Below, one piece after another: positions 20,204 to 28,259 of a DNA stretch of 64,000 nt. The stretch is from G965220075 sp965220075 (GTDB lineage: Bacteria > Chloroflexota > UBA11872): NCBI GenBank assembly GCA_965220075.1, contig OZ244806.1, forward strand, positions 2,356,001 to 2,420,000, in the 5' to 3' direction. A program made the translations under genes and the position numbers. The number at the start of each line of letters is the position of its first letter. Positions within the stretch are counted from its first letter, which is position 1. The notes under the pieces were generated by a model. The model did not search any database. It saw only the letters and a program-made list of their open reading frames with translations, and had not been told where the DNA came from.

Positions 20204-20404
20204 ATGACCTACAAAGAAATCGCGGAATGCGTAAAGCGCCTGACCGGACGAACAGTAAAGACGTGTTGGATCGCAGAGGTGAAGCGCGAGTTAGGTCTGA
20301 CGAAACGCAAAGCGTGGAACCGCGGACGTGGCAAAGGAGCACCGCCGTGCCCGCCTCACCTCAGAGAGGCCATACTCAGCTGCTTGCGGGGAGGAGCCTT
20401 GTGA
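20204..20404 (+). CDS. Small conserved DNA-binding-like protein (66 aa)
   Basis: ATG 20204 follows a GAAGAG ribosome-binding site. The product begins MTYKEIAECVKRLTGRTVKT, continues CWIAEVKRELGLTKRKAWNRG and ends with CPPHLREAILSCLR. I recall proteins of this form (xxCWIAxVKxxxGL...CPPxxRxAIxxAL) as a widespread short family in Chloroflexota and other bacteria without a firm function; it reads like a compact helix-turn-helix. Its coding region occupies the 189 bp present in repeat copy A but absent from copy B, and its last codons run into the second repeat block. Confidence 0.65.
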   Translation: MTYKEIAECVKRLTGRTVKTCWIAEVKRELGLTKRKAWNRGRGKGAPPCPPHLREAILSCLRGGAL

Positions 20405-20532
20405 ATAACGTCCACACGCGGCGGGCGAAGGCCTGGCATCGCCGCGTCGGCTTTCAGGAGTGCGGCTCCATCGCCGGCCGCCCGTTTGACGATGGCCTCG
20501 GCGAGCTATTCTTCGCGAAGCGATTGGACTGA
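20380..20532 (+). pseudogene. GNAT acetyltransferase C-terminal fragment (copy A)
   Basis: The frame ends LVNNVHTRRAKAWHRRVGFQ then ECGSIAGRPFDDGLGELFFAKRLD. N-x-H-T-x-R-A-x-x-W-H/Y-R-R-V-G-F-x-E is the C-terminal half of a GNAT fold. The upstream half with the acetyl-CoA loop is missing, so this is a gene remnant. It differs from the tail of the intact GNAT gene just upstream and came from another acetyltransferase. Confidence 0.65.
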
Positions 20533-20542
20533 TAGCGCTGCC
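20380..20542 (+). repeat. Direct repeat, copy A part 2
   Basis: 163 bp, about 92 percent identical by eye to 26507-26669, with no length difference. It includes the GNAT-like fragment and its stop codon. Confidence 0.9.
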
Positions 20543-20633
20543 TGCATGAAGTCGAACGAGGAGTCAGCGGTCCGCGCGCCGTGTGGAGCCTCGTACGCGC
20601 CGCCCTTCCATCTTTGGACCTTAGCCGTTGATA

Positions 20634-23600
20634 TTAGTGGCCTAGCCGCTGACGCACGTTCGATTCGGAATCCTGCCATATAGCGTCGTGGTCGTAGCTG
20701 GCCGCGATGCGTTCAAGTACGCTGCTCACATAGGGGAACTCGAAGTCAAGCTGCTGCGCCCAAGCTCGGTACTTGGCGGCGAGTTCACGTTCCTGATCGC
20801 CGCCTTCGCCACGCCGGTGGACGCCCCGTGCGTTATAGACGCCTACAGTGAATCCACGCGCGATGTGCTCAACTGAGAAGATCTCCATGACCTCACATAC
20901 CGAGCGGCACGGCCATAGGCCGTCTGCGTCATCCGGGGCCTTGGAAAGGAGTTGGCCGATGTATTGGTCGCCGAGGTCGACACGGCTGAATTCCGCGCAC
21001 AGACGGCGTACTTCCGCGACCCAGCGCTGCAATTTGCCTGTGCCGATACTGCCATCAGCTTCGGTACCCGGAATGCGTCTGATGCGTCCAAGCAATCGGT
21101 AGGCGGCCGTAGCGGCGGCGGTGCGTTGTTGGGGATCTTCGATTTGCCAGCCAGGCGGATCCTCACCGCCGTCGTCGCGTTTGAAGATGAGGGCCAGCGC
21201 CTGAACGAATAGTACCGGCGACTTCTCAATCTCGCGCTCGAGATTGAGAATGCCGTAGTTGCTCTTGTGCTCGTCGAGCGCTCCGACGAATGTGAACTCC
21301 AGTTGCGCCATCTCACCCTGAGTGACGCCGGGTCTGCCATTGAGTGTATCCAGCGCACACGAGATGTAGAAGGCATCGGGCGCAATCGTACCGTCTTGAT
21401 CGACGTTCGTGGCTACTGCCATCAGGAGCCGCTTCAGGCGCGATGTCTCGATCTTATTCCAATCCAAGTGCACTGCGTGGAACGCCGCGCGCGGACGCTC
21501 TACTTCAAGGAGTCGATCGATCAACTCGGTCAACTCTGCTTCACTGAATTGGTTCAGATAAGGAGTGACTTCACGCCAGTATCCTTCGTGGACGTCCTGC
21601 CCCTGTATGTCCAGAAGACGCCAGGTTTGGTCGCCAAATGGAGCACACTTGAGCAGGCGCACCTTCTGGTCCATGGTGACCGTAGCCGCGACTTCAAACA
21701 GGAACGCGTCCCGTTCGCCGGCATCAATGGCCCAGATGAAGCCCCGCATGAAAGCGTCGGTCTTCTGGCTGGGTTGGGAGTCGTCGGACAGACAAGTTCG
21801 CAGAACGTCCGCCGCCACGTTCTGCCCGGTCGCGCACGGAGCAGCGTAGCGTCCGACCGCATGGGCGCCGTCATCGGCCGCGAGGAGGCTGGCGACTCCA
21901 TCAAAGCCGCTGTCTGCCCAGATTTCCACCATCGCTGCGGTTCGAAGTTTGTGGATTCGAGCTTCGCGCTTGGAGAAATCCATCTCCTCACCGTCGAGCT
22001 CGCCGCTGGCAAAATCGACCCATTCACCGGCGAACAGCCACGCGTGAAGGTTGACTGGGTCACGAGGCGCGAGCTGCTCGAAGGCGTCGCGCGCCCTGTC
22101 TTGCGTTGCGGTCTCCGGGTTGCGTTGCCGTCCGCGTCTCGTGAGCGCGAATCGACGAATCTGCTCGCGCAACTCAGCCTTGGCAGTCTCGTCGGTTTCC
22201 GTCTGTGACCAAGTGTCAATCAAGTCCCAAACATCGGATTGGTACTCAGGGGACATTCCATCAAGACGCTGGAGCAAGTCCCCGAGCGTCGCGCTGGTGT
22301 GCCGTGGCCAAGCCAATGCGAGATCAAGCGCCTGCCGAGCGAACTCGAGTCGCTCCTGAACGTCCACTACCTGTCCGGCGCCCGATGCGTCGGCGCGCCA
22401 GCGCGGCCGATAGCTGGGGAATCCAACCTGCGAACCTGTTCCGAATTGATCAATGCATATTTGCCAGGCGATTTCGGGGAAGCGGCGCACAAGAAGCTTG
22501 AGGCCCTTGATGCGATCGTCGAGTGAAGCCGCTGTTTGCGGGAGCCAACAAGAGTAGATCGCCGCCAGGCTGTCGATTGGCTTGTTGGCCCAGTTGTCAT
22601 CGATCTTCGTCTCAGCAAGCCGCGCGAGGACCAGGCTGACACGCGAAATATTTCGCGGATTCCAGGCCAGGCATTCCAATGCCCACAAGAGGCCTGTACG
22701 TGAAGGGCTATCGAACAACGGGTTGCCGACAGGCTTCAAAAGGCCTTGCAGAGCAGATTCCGATTGCCCGAGGCCATCCTCGATCAAGGAGAGGAACGTG
22801 TTCGGCGCCGCTTCGGCGTACCGCGGGAGGTCATCCTCGTGCGACATGAGCCTTTCGAGCGTGAGCGGCGTGAGGAGTCGCTCGATGAGGCTGGAAACGC
22901 GTTGCTCGACGTCGACTCCAAGGCGGGTCTCGAACAGGTCGTTTCCGTGGACCGCCAGCAGGACAAGCGTCTCGCAGATGCCATCGCGCAATGCTCTGGA
23001 GTGGTCGCGTGTCTTGCCGTAGAGGCCCGCGGCCCAACGATCGTCTTCCGGCAACTCCAGCGACGGATCCGGCTCTGACAGCACGGCCCTAGCGACCCCG
23101 AGGAAGGCTTCGATGTCTTTTTCCGTCATCGTCCTGCTGATGGCGAAAAGGGCGTCAATCTTGGATACAACGCCACGGTTCTTGCCCACTGACCAGACCG
23201 GGCAATCCTCGCGTTCCAGCAGATAGGTCTGGGTTTCCTCGACCTGTTGATAGTCGCCATCCGCGAGCGTGGCGAGAATCTCGCAATCGGCGCTGAATTC
23301 TGCATGCCAGGCACCGGCCATGACCAATGGGATCAGACTGCGCGCGATGTCCTGATCGCCGGCCCATGGCGGCATCCGGATTGCAGGGATTTTTGAGAGG
23401 CGCCGCCGCAGGATGGTCGGCGAGCGACCCGACTCTCTGGCCCATCGATCAGCATCATTTCGGTCGATGCCCATTTCAGCGAGCGCCGCTTCGAACGCCT
23501 CGTGGCGAAGCGGCTTGAGCGCAATGTCGGGTTCCCGATCGGCAGCGTTGCGCGGACGTAGGACGATGCAGTGACGCTGCCGGTAGATGCCGACTAGCTC

Positions 23601-24686
23601 GCGTTCGGCGTCTTCGTTGGACACGATCGGGATGAACGAGGACGACGCGGCCGCTAGGGTTCTCAGAGTTTGCGGTGAGTCGAACACGGCGACTCGGTCT
23701 CCCGGATAGTCGGGTACGTCGGGGTCATCAAACAGGCAGTAGAGAAAGGCGAGAGCTTCATCTTTCGAGTCAGCGGCAATTCTGAGGGGACGGCCGCTTG
23801 GTTTGGCCAGCCAGTCCGTGAGGGTAGAGCGGTGCTCGCCGACGGCAGGCTCGAAAATCTTGGCCGTCATCGTGGGCTCGCTGGCGGCCGTCCAACGAGC
23901 CCACGTCTGATCGAGCGTCTCAAGCCCAGCTAGTGGAATGCCGAGTTTCTCAGCCAGCCAGGTTTGCCCCGTGACCGACGCCTCCAGCCATTGCTCGAGG
24001 TCGCTTGCGTCAAAGGCCCGCACCGCCTTCCAGTGGCCGAGTATCTCCTTCTCCGCGGCCCAGTCATTCTTGCCCGGCCAGTTGTGCGCCGTGACGAACA
24101 CAAAGGTGCACGCCGCTCGATCCGCTGCCGGGACCCTGCGCAGCCGGCTCCTGTAGTCGCGCTCGGCCTTGGCGCTCGGGCGTTGCTGGGTGCTGAACTC
24201 CCAGCCGGACGCGCCGTCGGGAATCCAGGGAGTCGGCTCGTCGGTCTCGACCCAGCCGTCCCAACCTGCCCGCTGCGCATTGTCGTAGCCGGGAAAGTCC
24301 ACATGGCGAAGGTCGGACCCAGTCGAACGAACCAGTCGGCGCAGAAGCACCGGCAGTTGGTCGCGGGCGTGGATGTTGTCAGCCGCCCAGTCGCTGATCT
24401 GCCGTGCGGTGATGGTTAGAAAGCTCGGCACGTGCGCCTGCACGGCGACACTCCGATCTATCTCCCCGTTGCGGTCCCGGTCCGACCGAGCCTGGCGGTC
24501 CAGGAGGTCCTGCCGGTCGGCACCGAACGCTTTCTCCAGCCGGAGCGCCATTGCGGGAGAAAGGGCGGCGCGGCCGTTCAGAAGGTTTGACAAAGCCGGC
24601 CGGCCTACGCCCAACTGCTTGGCGGCGTCCGTCACGGTCATTCCTTGCGGCAGAACGTGCTGCCGAATGTAAGCACCGATGTCCAC
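20634..24686 (-). CDS. Giant HigA-like HTH / PD-(D/E)XK-like / STAND-like protein, probable defence effector
   Basis: About 1350 aa; GTG start at 24686 with GGAGG nine bases upstream. Residues 15-56 form a HigA/XRE-type helix-turn-helix (MTVTDAAKQLGVGRPALSNL, then NGRAALSPAMALRLEKAFG). Residues about 95-250 look like a restriction-endonuclease-type domain: GWDGWVET (D143), a PDGASGWEFST block (E163), then TFVFVTAHNWPGKNDWAAEK and AFDASDLEQWLE. Residues about 285-600 resemble a STAND-like NTPase scaffold, but the P-loop position reads LRIAADSKDEALAFL with no GxxxxGK[ST], so nucleotide binding looks lost. The remaining 700 residues are helical and repeat-like (TGLLWALECLAWNPRNISRV). I infer an anti-phage or anti-plasmid sensor-effector. 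The product is known to me only as a large uncharacterised family. It is the only gene of its transcript and lies in the repeat-bounded island. Confidence 0.7.
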   Translation of the reverse strand: MDIGAYIRQHVLPQGMTVTDAAKQLGVGRPALSNLLNGRAALSPAMALRLEKAFGADRQDLLDRQARSDRDRNGEIDRSVAVQAHVPSFLTITARQISDWAADNIHARDQLPVLLRRLVRSTGSDLRHVDFPGYDNAQRAGWDGWVETDEPTPWIPDGASGWEFSTQQRPSAKAERDYRSRLRRVPAADRAACTFVFVTAHNWPGKNDWAAEKEILGHWKAVRAFDASDLEQWLEASVTGQTWLAEKLGIPLAGLETLDQTWARWTAASEPTMTAKIFEPAVGEHRSTLTDWLAKPSGRPLRIAADSKDEALAFLYCLFDDPDVPDYPGDRVAVFDSPQTLRTLAAASSSFIPIVSNEDAERELVGIYRQRHCIVLRPRNAADREPDIALKPLRHEAFEAALAEMGIDRNDADRWARESGRSPTILRRRLSKIPAIRMPPWAGDQDIARSLIPLVMAGAWHAEFSADCEILATLADGDYQQVEETQTYLLEREDCPVWSVGKNRGVVSKIDALFAISRTMTEKDIEAFLGVARAVLSEPDPSLELPEDDRWAAGLYGKTRDHSRALRDGICETLVLLAVHGNDLFETRLGVDVEQRVSSLIERLLTPLTLERLMSHEDDLPRYAEAAPNTFLSLIEDGLGQSESALQGLLKPVGNPLFDSPSRTGLLWALECLAWNPRNISRVSLVLARLAETKIDDNWANKPIDSLAAIYSCWLPQTAASLDDRIKGLKLLVRRFPEIAWQICIDQFGTGSQVGFPSYRPRWRADASGAGQVVDVQERLEFARQALDLALAWPRHTSATLGDLLQRLDGMSPEYQSDVWDLIDTWSQTETDETAKAELREQIRRFALTRRGRQRNPETATQDRARDAFEQLAPRDPVNLHAWLFAGEWVDFASGELDGEEMDFSKREARIHKLRTAAMVEIWADSGFDGVASLLAADDGAHAVGRYAAPCATGQNVAADVLRTCLSDDSQPSQKTDAFMRGFIWAIDAGERDAFLFEVAATVTMDQKVRLLKCAPFGDQTWRLLDIQGQDVHEGYWREVTPYLNQFSEAELTELIDRLLEVERPRAAFHAVHLDWNKIETSRLKRLLMAVATNVDQDGTIAPDAFYISCALDTLNGRPGVTQGEMAQLEFTFVGALDEHKSNYGILNLEREIEKSPVLFVQALALIFKRDDGGEDPPGWQIEDPQQRTAAATAAYRLLGRIRRIPGTEADGSIGTGKLQRWVAEVRRLCAEFSRVDLGDQYIGQLLSKAPDDADGLWPCRSVCEVMEIFSVEHIARGFTVGVYNARGVHRRGEGGDQERELAAKYRAWAQQLDFEFPYVSSVLERIAASYDHDAIWQDSESNVRQRLGH

Positions 24687-24721
24687 GGTCGGCTTTCCTC
24701 CGTAGTCGAGCGATCAAGGGT

Positions 24722-24750
24722 AGTGTATCGTGACGCGCAGCACAGTACAA
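24722..24750 (-). promoter_or_regulatory. Candidate promoter and operator of the 1350-aa gene
   Basis: On the minus strand TTGTAC (24750-24745) and TACACT (24727-24722) are spaced by 17 bp, 36 bp before the GTG start. An imperfect dyad GTATCGTG-N8-CACAGTAC (24725-24748, 6 of 8 pairs) overlaps both boxes. Since the product carries a HigA-like HTH, this could be an autoregulatory operator. The hexamers are weak matches. Confidence 0.3.
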
Positions 24751-24772
24751 ATCAAGCCTGTGGGCAGGTTTC

Positions 24773-24857
24773 AGGGGCTCCGGCGGCCGCAGATTCCTCG
24801 CGTGCGCTCGGAATGACCCGGGGTGGGTGTTCCCCCCATCCTGACCTTCCCCCTCAA
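24773..24857 (+). repeat. Intergenic palindromic repeat, left half, interrupted by the IS
   Basis: Contains GATTCCTCGCG...CGGAATGACCCGG and CCTTCCCCC-TCAA. The continuation GGGGGGAAGG follows the IS at 26055-26064. Without the IS the sequence would read CCTTCCCCCTCAAGGGGGG AAGG, a hairpin with TCAA in the loop. Related GGAATGACG motifs occur near 13240 and 39770. Confidence 0.6.
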
Positions 24858-26050
24858 GGAGACCTTTGAATAATTGGGGATGGAGCGCGTGGGGAGGGGC
24901 ATCGGCAACGCCTGGAGGCCGGCGCGGCGTCCGGTCGGTCGGGCCGGCACGAGATCCCGTGCCGCGGGACCCCGCGCGCGGCGCACTGGTCCCGCGGTCA
25001 GCCCGTGGCCCAGGCCAGGGTGTCCGCTTTGCGCAGGTTGTAGGCCATGAGCTTGAACCACAGCTCCACGGTGTTGCGCCCCAGCCCGCGGTAGCGCACC
25101 CGCTGGTAGCCATAGCTGCGCTTGAGGGTGCCGAAGACCTTCTCCACCAGCGCCCGGCGGGGCGCGATGAGGGCGTTGCGCCGCTGCTGCCAGACGGGGA
25201 GCGCCCGTTGGTGTTTGTGGGAGCGGTGCATGATCCGGTCGTTGATCCCCTGGGCCTGCAGCCACCGGCGCCGGCGCCTGGACTCGTAGGCCCGATCGCC
25301 GTACACCGCCCGCTCGTCCCCGCTCACCAAGGCGTCGGCCACCTCGCTCTCGGAGACGTTGGCGGGGGTCAACGCCGCCCGCCGCACCAGGCCCGTGTCC
25401 GCATCCACCCCCAGATGCACCTTGTAGCCAAAGTGGGAGCGGCCGCCCCGCCCCCGTTGGGTCCACGCCGCCTCTGGATCGGTGGCACTCGGCGCCCCGC
25501 GCCCCGCCGCCAGCGGCGGGCGCCGCACCTGCGACGCCACCAGGGTGGCGTCCAACAGCGTGCCCTGCTTCAGCACCAGGCCCTGTGCGTCCAGTTGCGC
25601 CGCCAGCTCCGTAAACAACGGCGCGCTGAGCCCGTCGACCTCCAACGCGTGGCGAAAGCGGCTGATGGTCGAATGGTCCGGCGTGGCGTCCTGCAGGCCC
25701 AGCCCCACAAAGCGCCGGAAGGAGAGCCGGTCGCCCAGCGCCTCTTCCAGCTGCGGGTCCGAGAGGCTGTACCACTGCTGGAGCAGCAGCACCTTGACCA
25801 TCAGCAGCGGCGGATAGCTGGGCCGCCCGCGCGGGGCGGCGTGCACGCCCGCCACGACCTGCCCGAGCCGCTCCCAGTCCACGGCGTCGTCGATCCGCTC
25901 CAGCCGCTGGTTCTGGCCCAGCGTCTCCGACACCACCGCTTCCGCGAGCGACGGCCGGCCCATGTTTCGGTGCATTCAACCCGCTCCACAATCGTCAGGA
26001 TGGCGGCACCTAATTTTCCGCCCCGCCCCTGGGGTTATGCAAAGGTCTCC
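24858..26050 (-). mobile_element. Complete IS5-family insertion sequence (1193 bp)
   Basis: Terminal inverted repeats: the left end is GGAGACCTTTGAATAA and the right end, read inward, is GGAGACCTTTGCATAA, with one mismatch in 16. A 4-bp target duplication TCAA flanks it (24854-24857 and 26051-26054). One transposase gene fills most of the interior. Ends and duplication are intact, so the insertion is recent and possibly still mobile. Confidence 0.85.
24998..25975 (-). CDS. IS5-family transposase
   Basis: About 325 aa, full length. The N-terminal region has PSYPPLLMVKVLLLQQWYSL and a DHSTISRFRH motif typical of IS5 transposases. DDE catalytic residues are D142 (LLDATLV), D227 (VYGDRAYES) and E278 (VEKVFGTLKRSYG, with the Y-(2)-R-(3)-E-(6)-K-like spacing). 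No frameshift is seen. It catalyses cut-and-paste movement of the surrounding element. Confidence 0.95.
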   Translation of the reverse strand: MHRNMGRPSLAEAVVSETLGQNQRLERIDDAVDWERLGQVVAGVHAAPRGRPSYPPLLMVKVLLLQQWYSLSDPQLEEALGDRLSFRRFVGLGLQDATPDHSTISRFRHALEVDGLSAPLFTELAAQLDAQGLVLKQGTLLDATLVASQVRRPPLAAGRGAPSATDPEAAWTQRGRGGRSHFGYKVHLGVDADTGLVRRAALTPANVSESEVADALVSGDERAVYGDRAYESRRRRRWLQAQGINDRIMHRSHKHQRALPVWQQRRNALIAPRRALVEKVFGTLKRSYGYQRVRYRGLGRNTVELWFKLMAYNLRKADTLAWATG

Positions 26051-26078
26051 TCAAGGGGGGAAGGAATCGGACCGGGCC

Positions 26079-26228
26079 TTAATCAGAGGTTCGCTGACGC
26101 GCCTGATTGAGCTCCAGCAATTCCCGCAGGGCGTCTTCGTCTGAGATGTCGGCGGGCCAGTTGTAGGCGGCGGCTACGGCGGCGTCTAGGGTGGCGTAGG
26201 CAAGCTCCTGATGGATTGAGCGGTTCAG
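26079..26228 (-). pseudogene. C-terminal tail of a DNA methyltransferase / type IIG-like enzyme
   Basis: The frame ends HQELAYATLDAAVAAAYNWP then ADISDEDALRELLELNQAR. LDxAVxxAYGWPxDLSDEExLxxLLxLN is the usual C-terminus of large Eco57I/MmeI-like restriction-methyltransferase proteins. Everything upstream is replaced by repeat copy B, so only about 45 codons remain. It shows that a restriction-modification type gene once stood here. Confidence 0.6.
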
Positions 26229-26435
26229 TTTGCGCGCGCGTCCGGCTGCTCGGTTCTGAAAGTCGAGGCGCAGAACACGAACCCGGCCGCCTGTCGTTTT
26301 TATGTCAAGAACGGCTTTCAACTCGGCGGACTGCGCCCAAGCGTCTATGATCCCGTCTTCCCGGACGAAATACAGTTGCTGTGGTACCTGGACTTGGGAT
26401 CGAGGCGTCACTGTCTACTTGCCGAGGGACAATGA
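26229..26435 (+). pseudogene. Truncated streptothricin acetyltransferase-like GNAT (copy B)
   Basis: In-frame from FARASGCSVLKVEAQNTNPA through VFPDEIQLLWYLDLG to a stop at 26433-26435. It corresponds to about residues 135-201 of the intact gene at 19522, with the local change LRPSVYDPVFPDE instead of LRKGGYHDFPDE. The acetyl-CoA-binding half is missing. Confidence 0.8.
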
Positions 26436-26498
26436 CTGAGCCCTCGCCGACCGGACTGCCTCGGCGACGTTCAAGACGGCGAGGCAGCAAGAAAGGGC
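26229..26498 (+). repeat. Direct repeat, copy B part 1
   Basis: 270 bp matching 19924-20190. The homology starts abruptly after the methyltransferase tail, marking a recombination junction at 26228/26229. Confidence 0.9.
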
Positions 26499-26506
26499 AC
26501 ACTACG

Positions 26507-26659
26507 CTGCTTGCGGGAAGGCGCCTTGTGAATAACGTCCACACGCGGCGGGCGAAGGCTTGGCATCGCCGCGTCGGCTTCCAGGAATGCGGCTTCATCG
26601 CCGGCCATCCGTTTGACGACAGGCTCGGCGAGCTTTTCTTCGCGAAGCGATTGGACTGA
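26507..26659 (+). pseudogene. GNAT acetyltransferase C-terminal fragment (copy B)
   Basis: Reads LVNNVHTRRAKAWHRRVGFQ then ECGFIAGHPFDDRLGELFFAKRLD and a stop. It is the same remnant as at 20380, differing at a few residues. No start or acetyl-CoA loop is present. Confidence 0.65.
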
Positions 26660-26669
26660 TAGCGCCGCC
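26507..26669 (+). repeat. Direct repeat, copy B part 2
   Basis: 163 bp matching 20380-20542. It is separated from part 1 by only 8 bp here, against 189 bp in copy A. Confidence 0.9.
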
Positions 26670-26683
26670 GCGCACTGAGTGAC

Positions 26684-27388
26684 ATGCCAGGTTCACCCGT
26701 TCAGGTCGTGTTCTTCGACATCGATGACACGCTGGTGGACGACGCCGCGGCGACACGGGCCGGCACGATCGGCCTGTTCGGCAGGTACAGAGATCAACTG
26801 ACAGGTGGTGACGAGCTTCTCCTGGAGCGCTGGGACGCTCTGAAGGAACATCACTTCGGTCGCTTTCTGCGCGGCGAAATCTCCTATTCGGGCCAACGCC
26901 GTGCGCGGATTCGTGACTTGTTCAGTCGCACGAGCGGCGAAATGCCCGACTCCGAAGCGGACGAGATCTTTTTCGTCTATCGGGAGCTCTACGAAAGTGG
27001 CTGGAGGCTTTTCCCGGACGTGGTGGACACCCTCAACGCTCTGAGCCGTTGCCGCCTAGGAGTCATCAGCAACGGGTCGTCGGTCCAGCAGCGCCGGAAG
27101 CTCGCGGCGGTTGGCATCCTGGATCGCTTCGCGGTCGTGGCGGTCTCCGAGGACGTAGGGGTTGCGAAACCTCATGCGCGCATCTTCAAAGCGGCCTGCC
27201 AGGCCGTGGGCGCCGCACCGTCGGCGTGCATGCACGTGGGAGATCGATTGGACTGGGACGCGCTTGGAGCCTGCGAAGCGGGACTCAGGGGCGTTTGGCT
27301 TGACCGGCGCGGCAAGGGTCATGGGCCGGCGGGCATCACGGCGATCACGCGGCTTACTGAGCTGCCATCATTAGTTCTCGAGACCTAA
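26684..27388 (+). CDS. HAD-superfamily hydrolase (phosphoglycolate phosphatase / haloacid dehalogenase-like)
   Basis: About 234 aa. All four HAD motifs are intact: FFDIDDTLV (D12, D14), VISNGSS, the Lys of VAKPHARIF and GDRLDWDALGA. An alpha-helical cap lies at about residues 25-95. It belongs to the YjjG/YfnB-like branch acting on phosphorylated small metabolites. The start ATG 26684 lies just after repeat copy B. The gene is intact and GC-rich like the surrounding chromosome, so the island border lies before it. Confidence 0.88.
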   Translation: MPGSPVQVVFFDIDDTLVDDAAATRAGTIGLFGRYRDQLTGGDELLLERWDALKEHHFGRFLRGEISYSGQRRARIRDLFSRTSGEMPDSEADEIFFVYRELYESGWRLFPDVVDTLNALSRCRLGVISNGSSVQQRRKLAAVGILDRFAVVAVSEDVGVAKPHARIFKAACQAVGAAPSACMHVGDRLDWDALGACEAGLRGVWLDRRGKGHGPAGITAITRLTELPSLVLET

Positions 27389-27456
27389 CGACCGGAGTCC
27401 AGGATGATCGGAATCGCACGGCCCGGGCTGACGGGCTGGAAGAACAGCCGCTGGGC

Positions 27457-28152
27457 ATGACTGGCGACCGGACGAGAACGCTTAGATTCGAGGCGACGGA
27501 GAACGGTCCCGAAGTATCGGCGCTCTTGCAGTGCCCGAAGGACGCCCGCGCGCTGATGCTGCTGGGTCACGGGGCGGGCACGAACATGCGATACCCGCTG
27601 TACGAAGCGCTGGCCGACGGTCTTTGCCAGCAGAGCATAGCCACCGTTCGCTTCAACTATCCGTACAGCGCGCAAGGAAAACAGACCGAGTGGGAGGAGT
27701 CGCTCGATCCCCTTGAGGTACTCCTGAGCACCGTTCGATCAGCGGCCATAGCCGCAACTAGCACCGCTCCCGGTCTGCCGCTCTTCGCGGCGGGTCGATC
27801 AATGAGCAGCCAGCTAGTCTCGCTGGCCGTAGCCAGGCGGATGCTGCCGAGCGTACGAGGAGTCGTCCTGCTCGCCTTTCCCGTGAGCTGGCGTTGGCTG
27901 CTGGACCATCCGGCCCGGCATCTGGCGCGTGTCCGCCGGCCCATGCTTTTCATTCACGGTAATCGCGATGATATTGCTCCCGTAGATGCGCTTCAGCGTG
28001 TTGTCGACGATCTGGGAGAGGCGGCGACCGCGCACGTGATCGACGAAGCTGACCACCGGTTTGATGTCCCGGAAGACTCAGACAGATGTAGGGTCGATTT
28101 GATTGACGAGGCGACAGCGTCTATTGGCCGGTGGATTGGTGGAATCGCGTGA
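27457..28152 (+). CDS. Alpha/beta hydrolase (Tex30/dienelactone hydrolase-like)
   Basis: About 231 aa. The fold is shown by LLGHGAGTNM (oxyanion loop), TVRFNYPYSAQGK, the nucleophile elbow AAGRSMSSQL (Ser in G-R-S-M-S), LLAFPV, the acid in IHGNRDDIAP and the catalytic His in DEADHRFDV. All triad residues are present. Cytoplasmic, no signal peptide. The substrate is unknown; relatives are annotated as KANL3/Tex30-like or dienelactone hydrolases. It begins 68 bp after the HAD gene and may share its transcript. Confidence 0.85.
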   Translation: MTGDRTRTLRFEATENGPEVSALLQCPKDARALMLLGHGAGTNMRYPLYEALADGLCQQSIATVRFNYPYSAQGKQTEWEESLDPLEVLLSTVRSAAIAATSTAPGLPLFAAGRSMSSQLVSLAVARRMLPSVRGVVLLAFPVSWRWLLDHPARHLARVRRPMLFIHGNRDDIAPVDALQRVVDDLGEAATAHVIDEADHRFDVPEDSDRCRVDLIDEATASIGRWIGGIA

Positions 28153-28259
28153 CCTGCGCGCCGCCGTCTTGGCCGCGCTGACCATTGATGGCCCTGTGGT
28201 CAACGGAGCTCCACTTCACCGCTCGTGAGCAAGCGCGCTCGATGGATCTTCTTTGGCGA

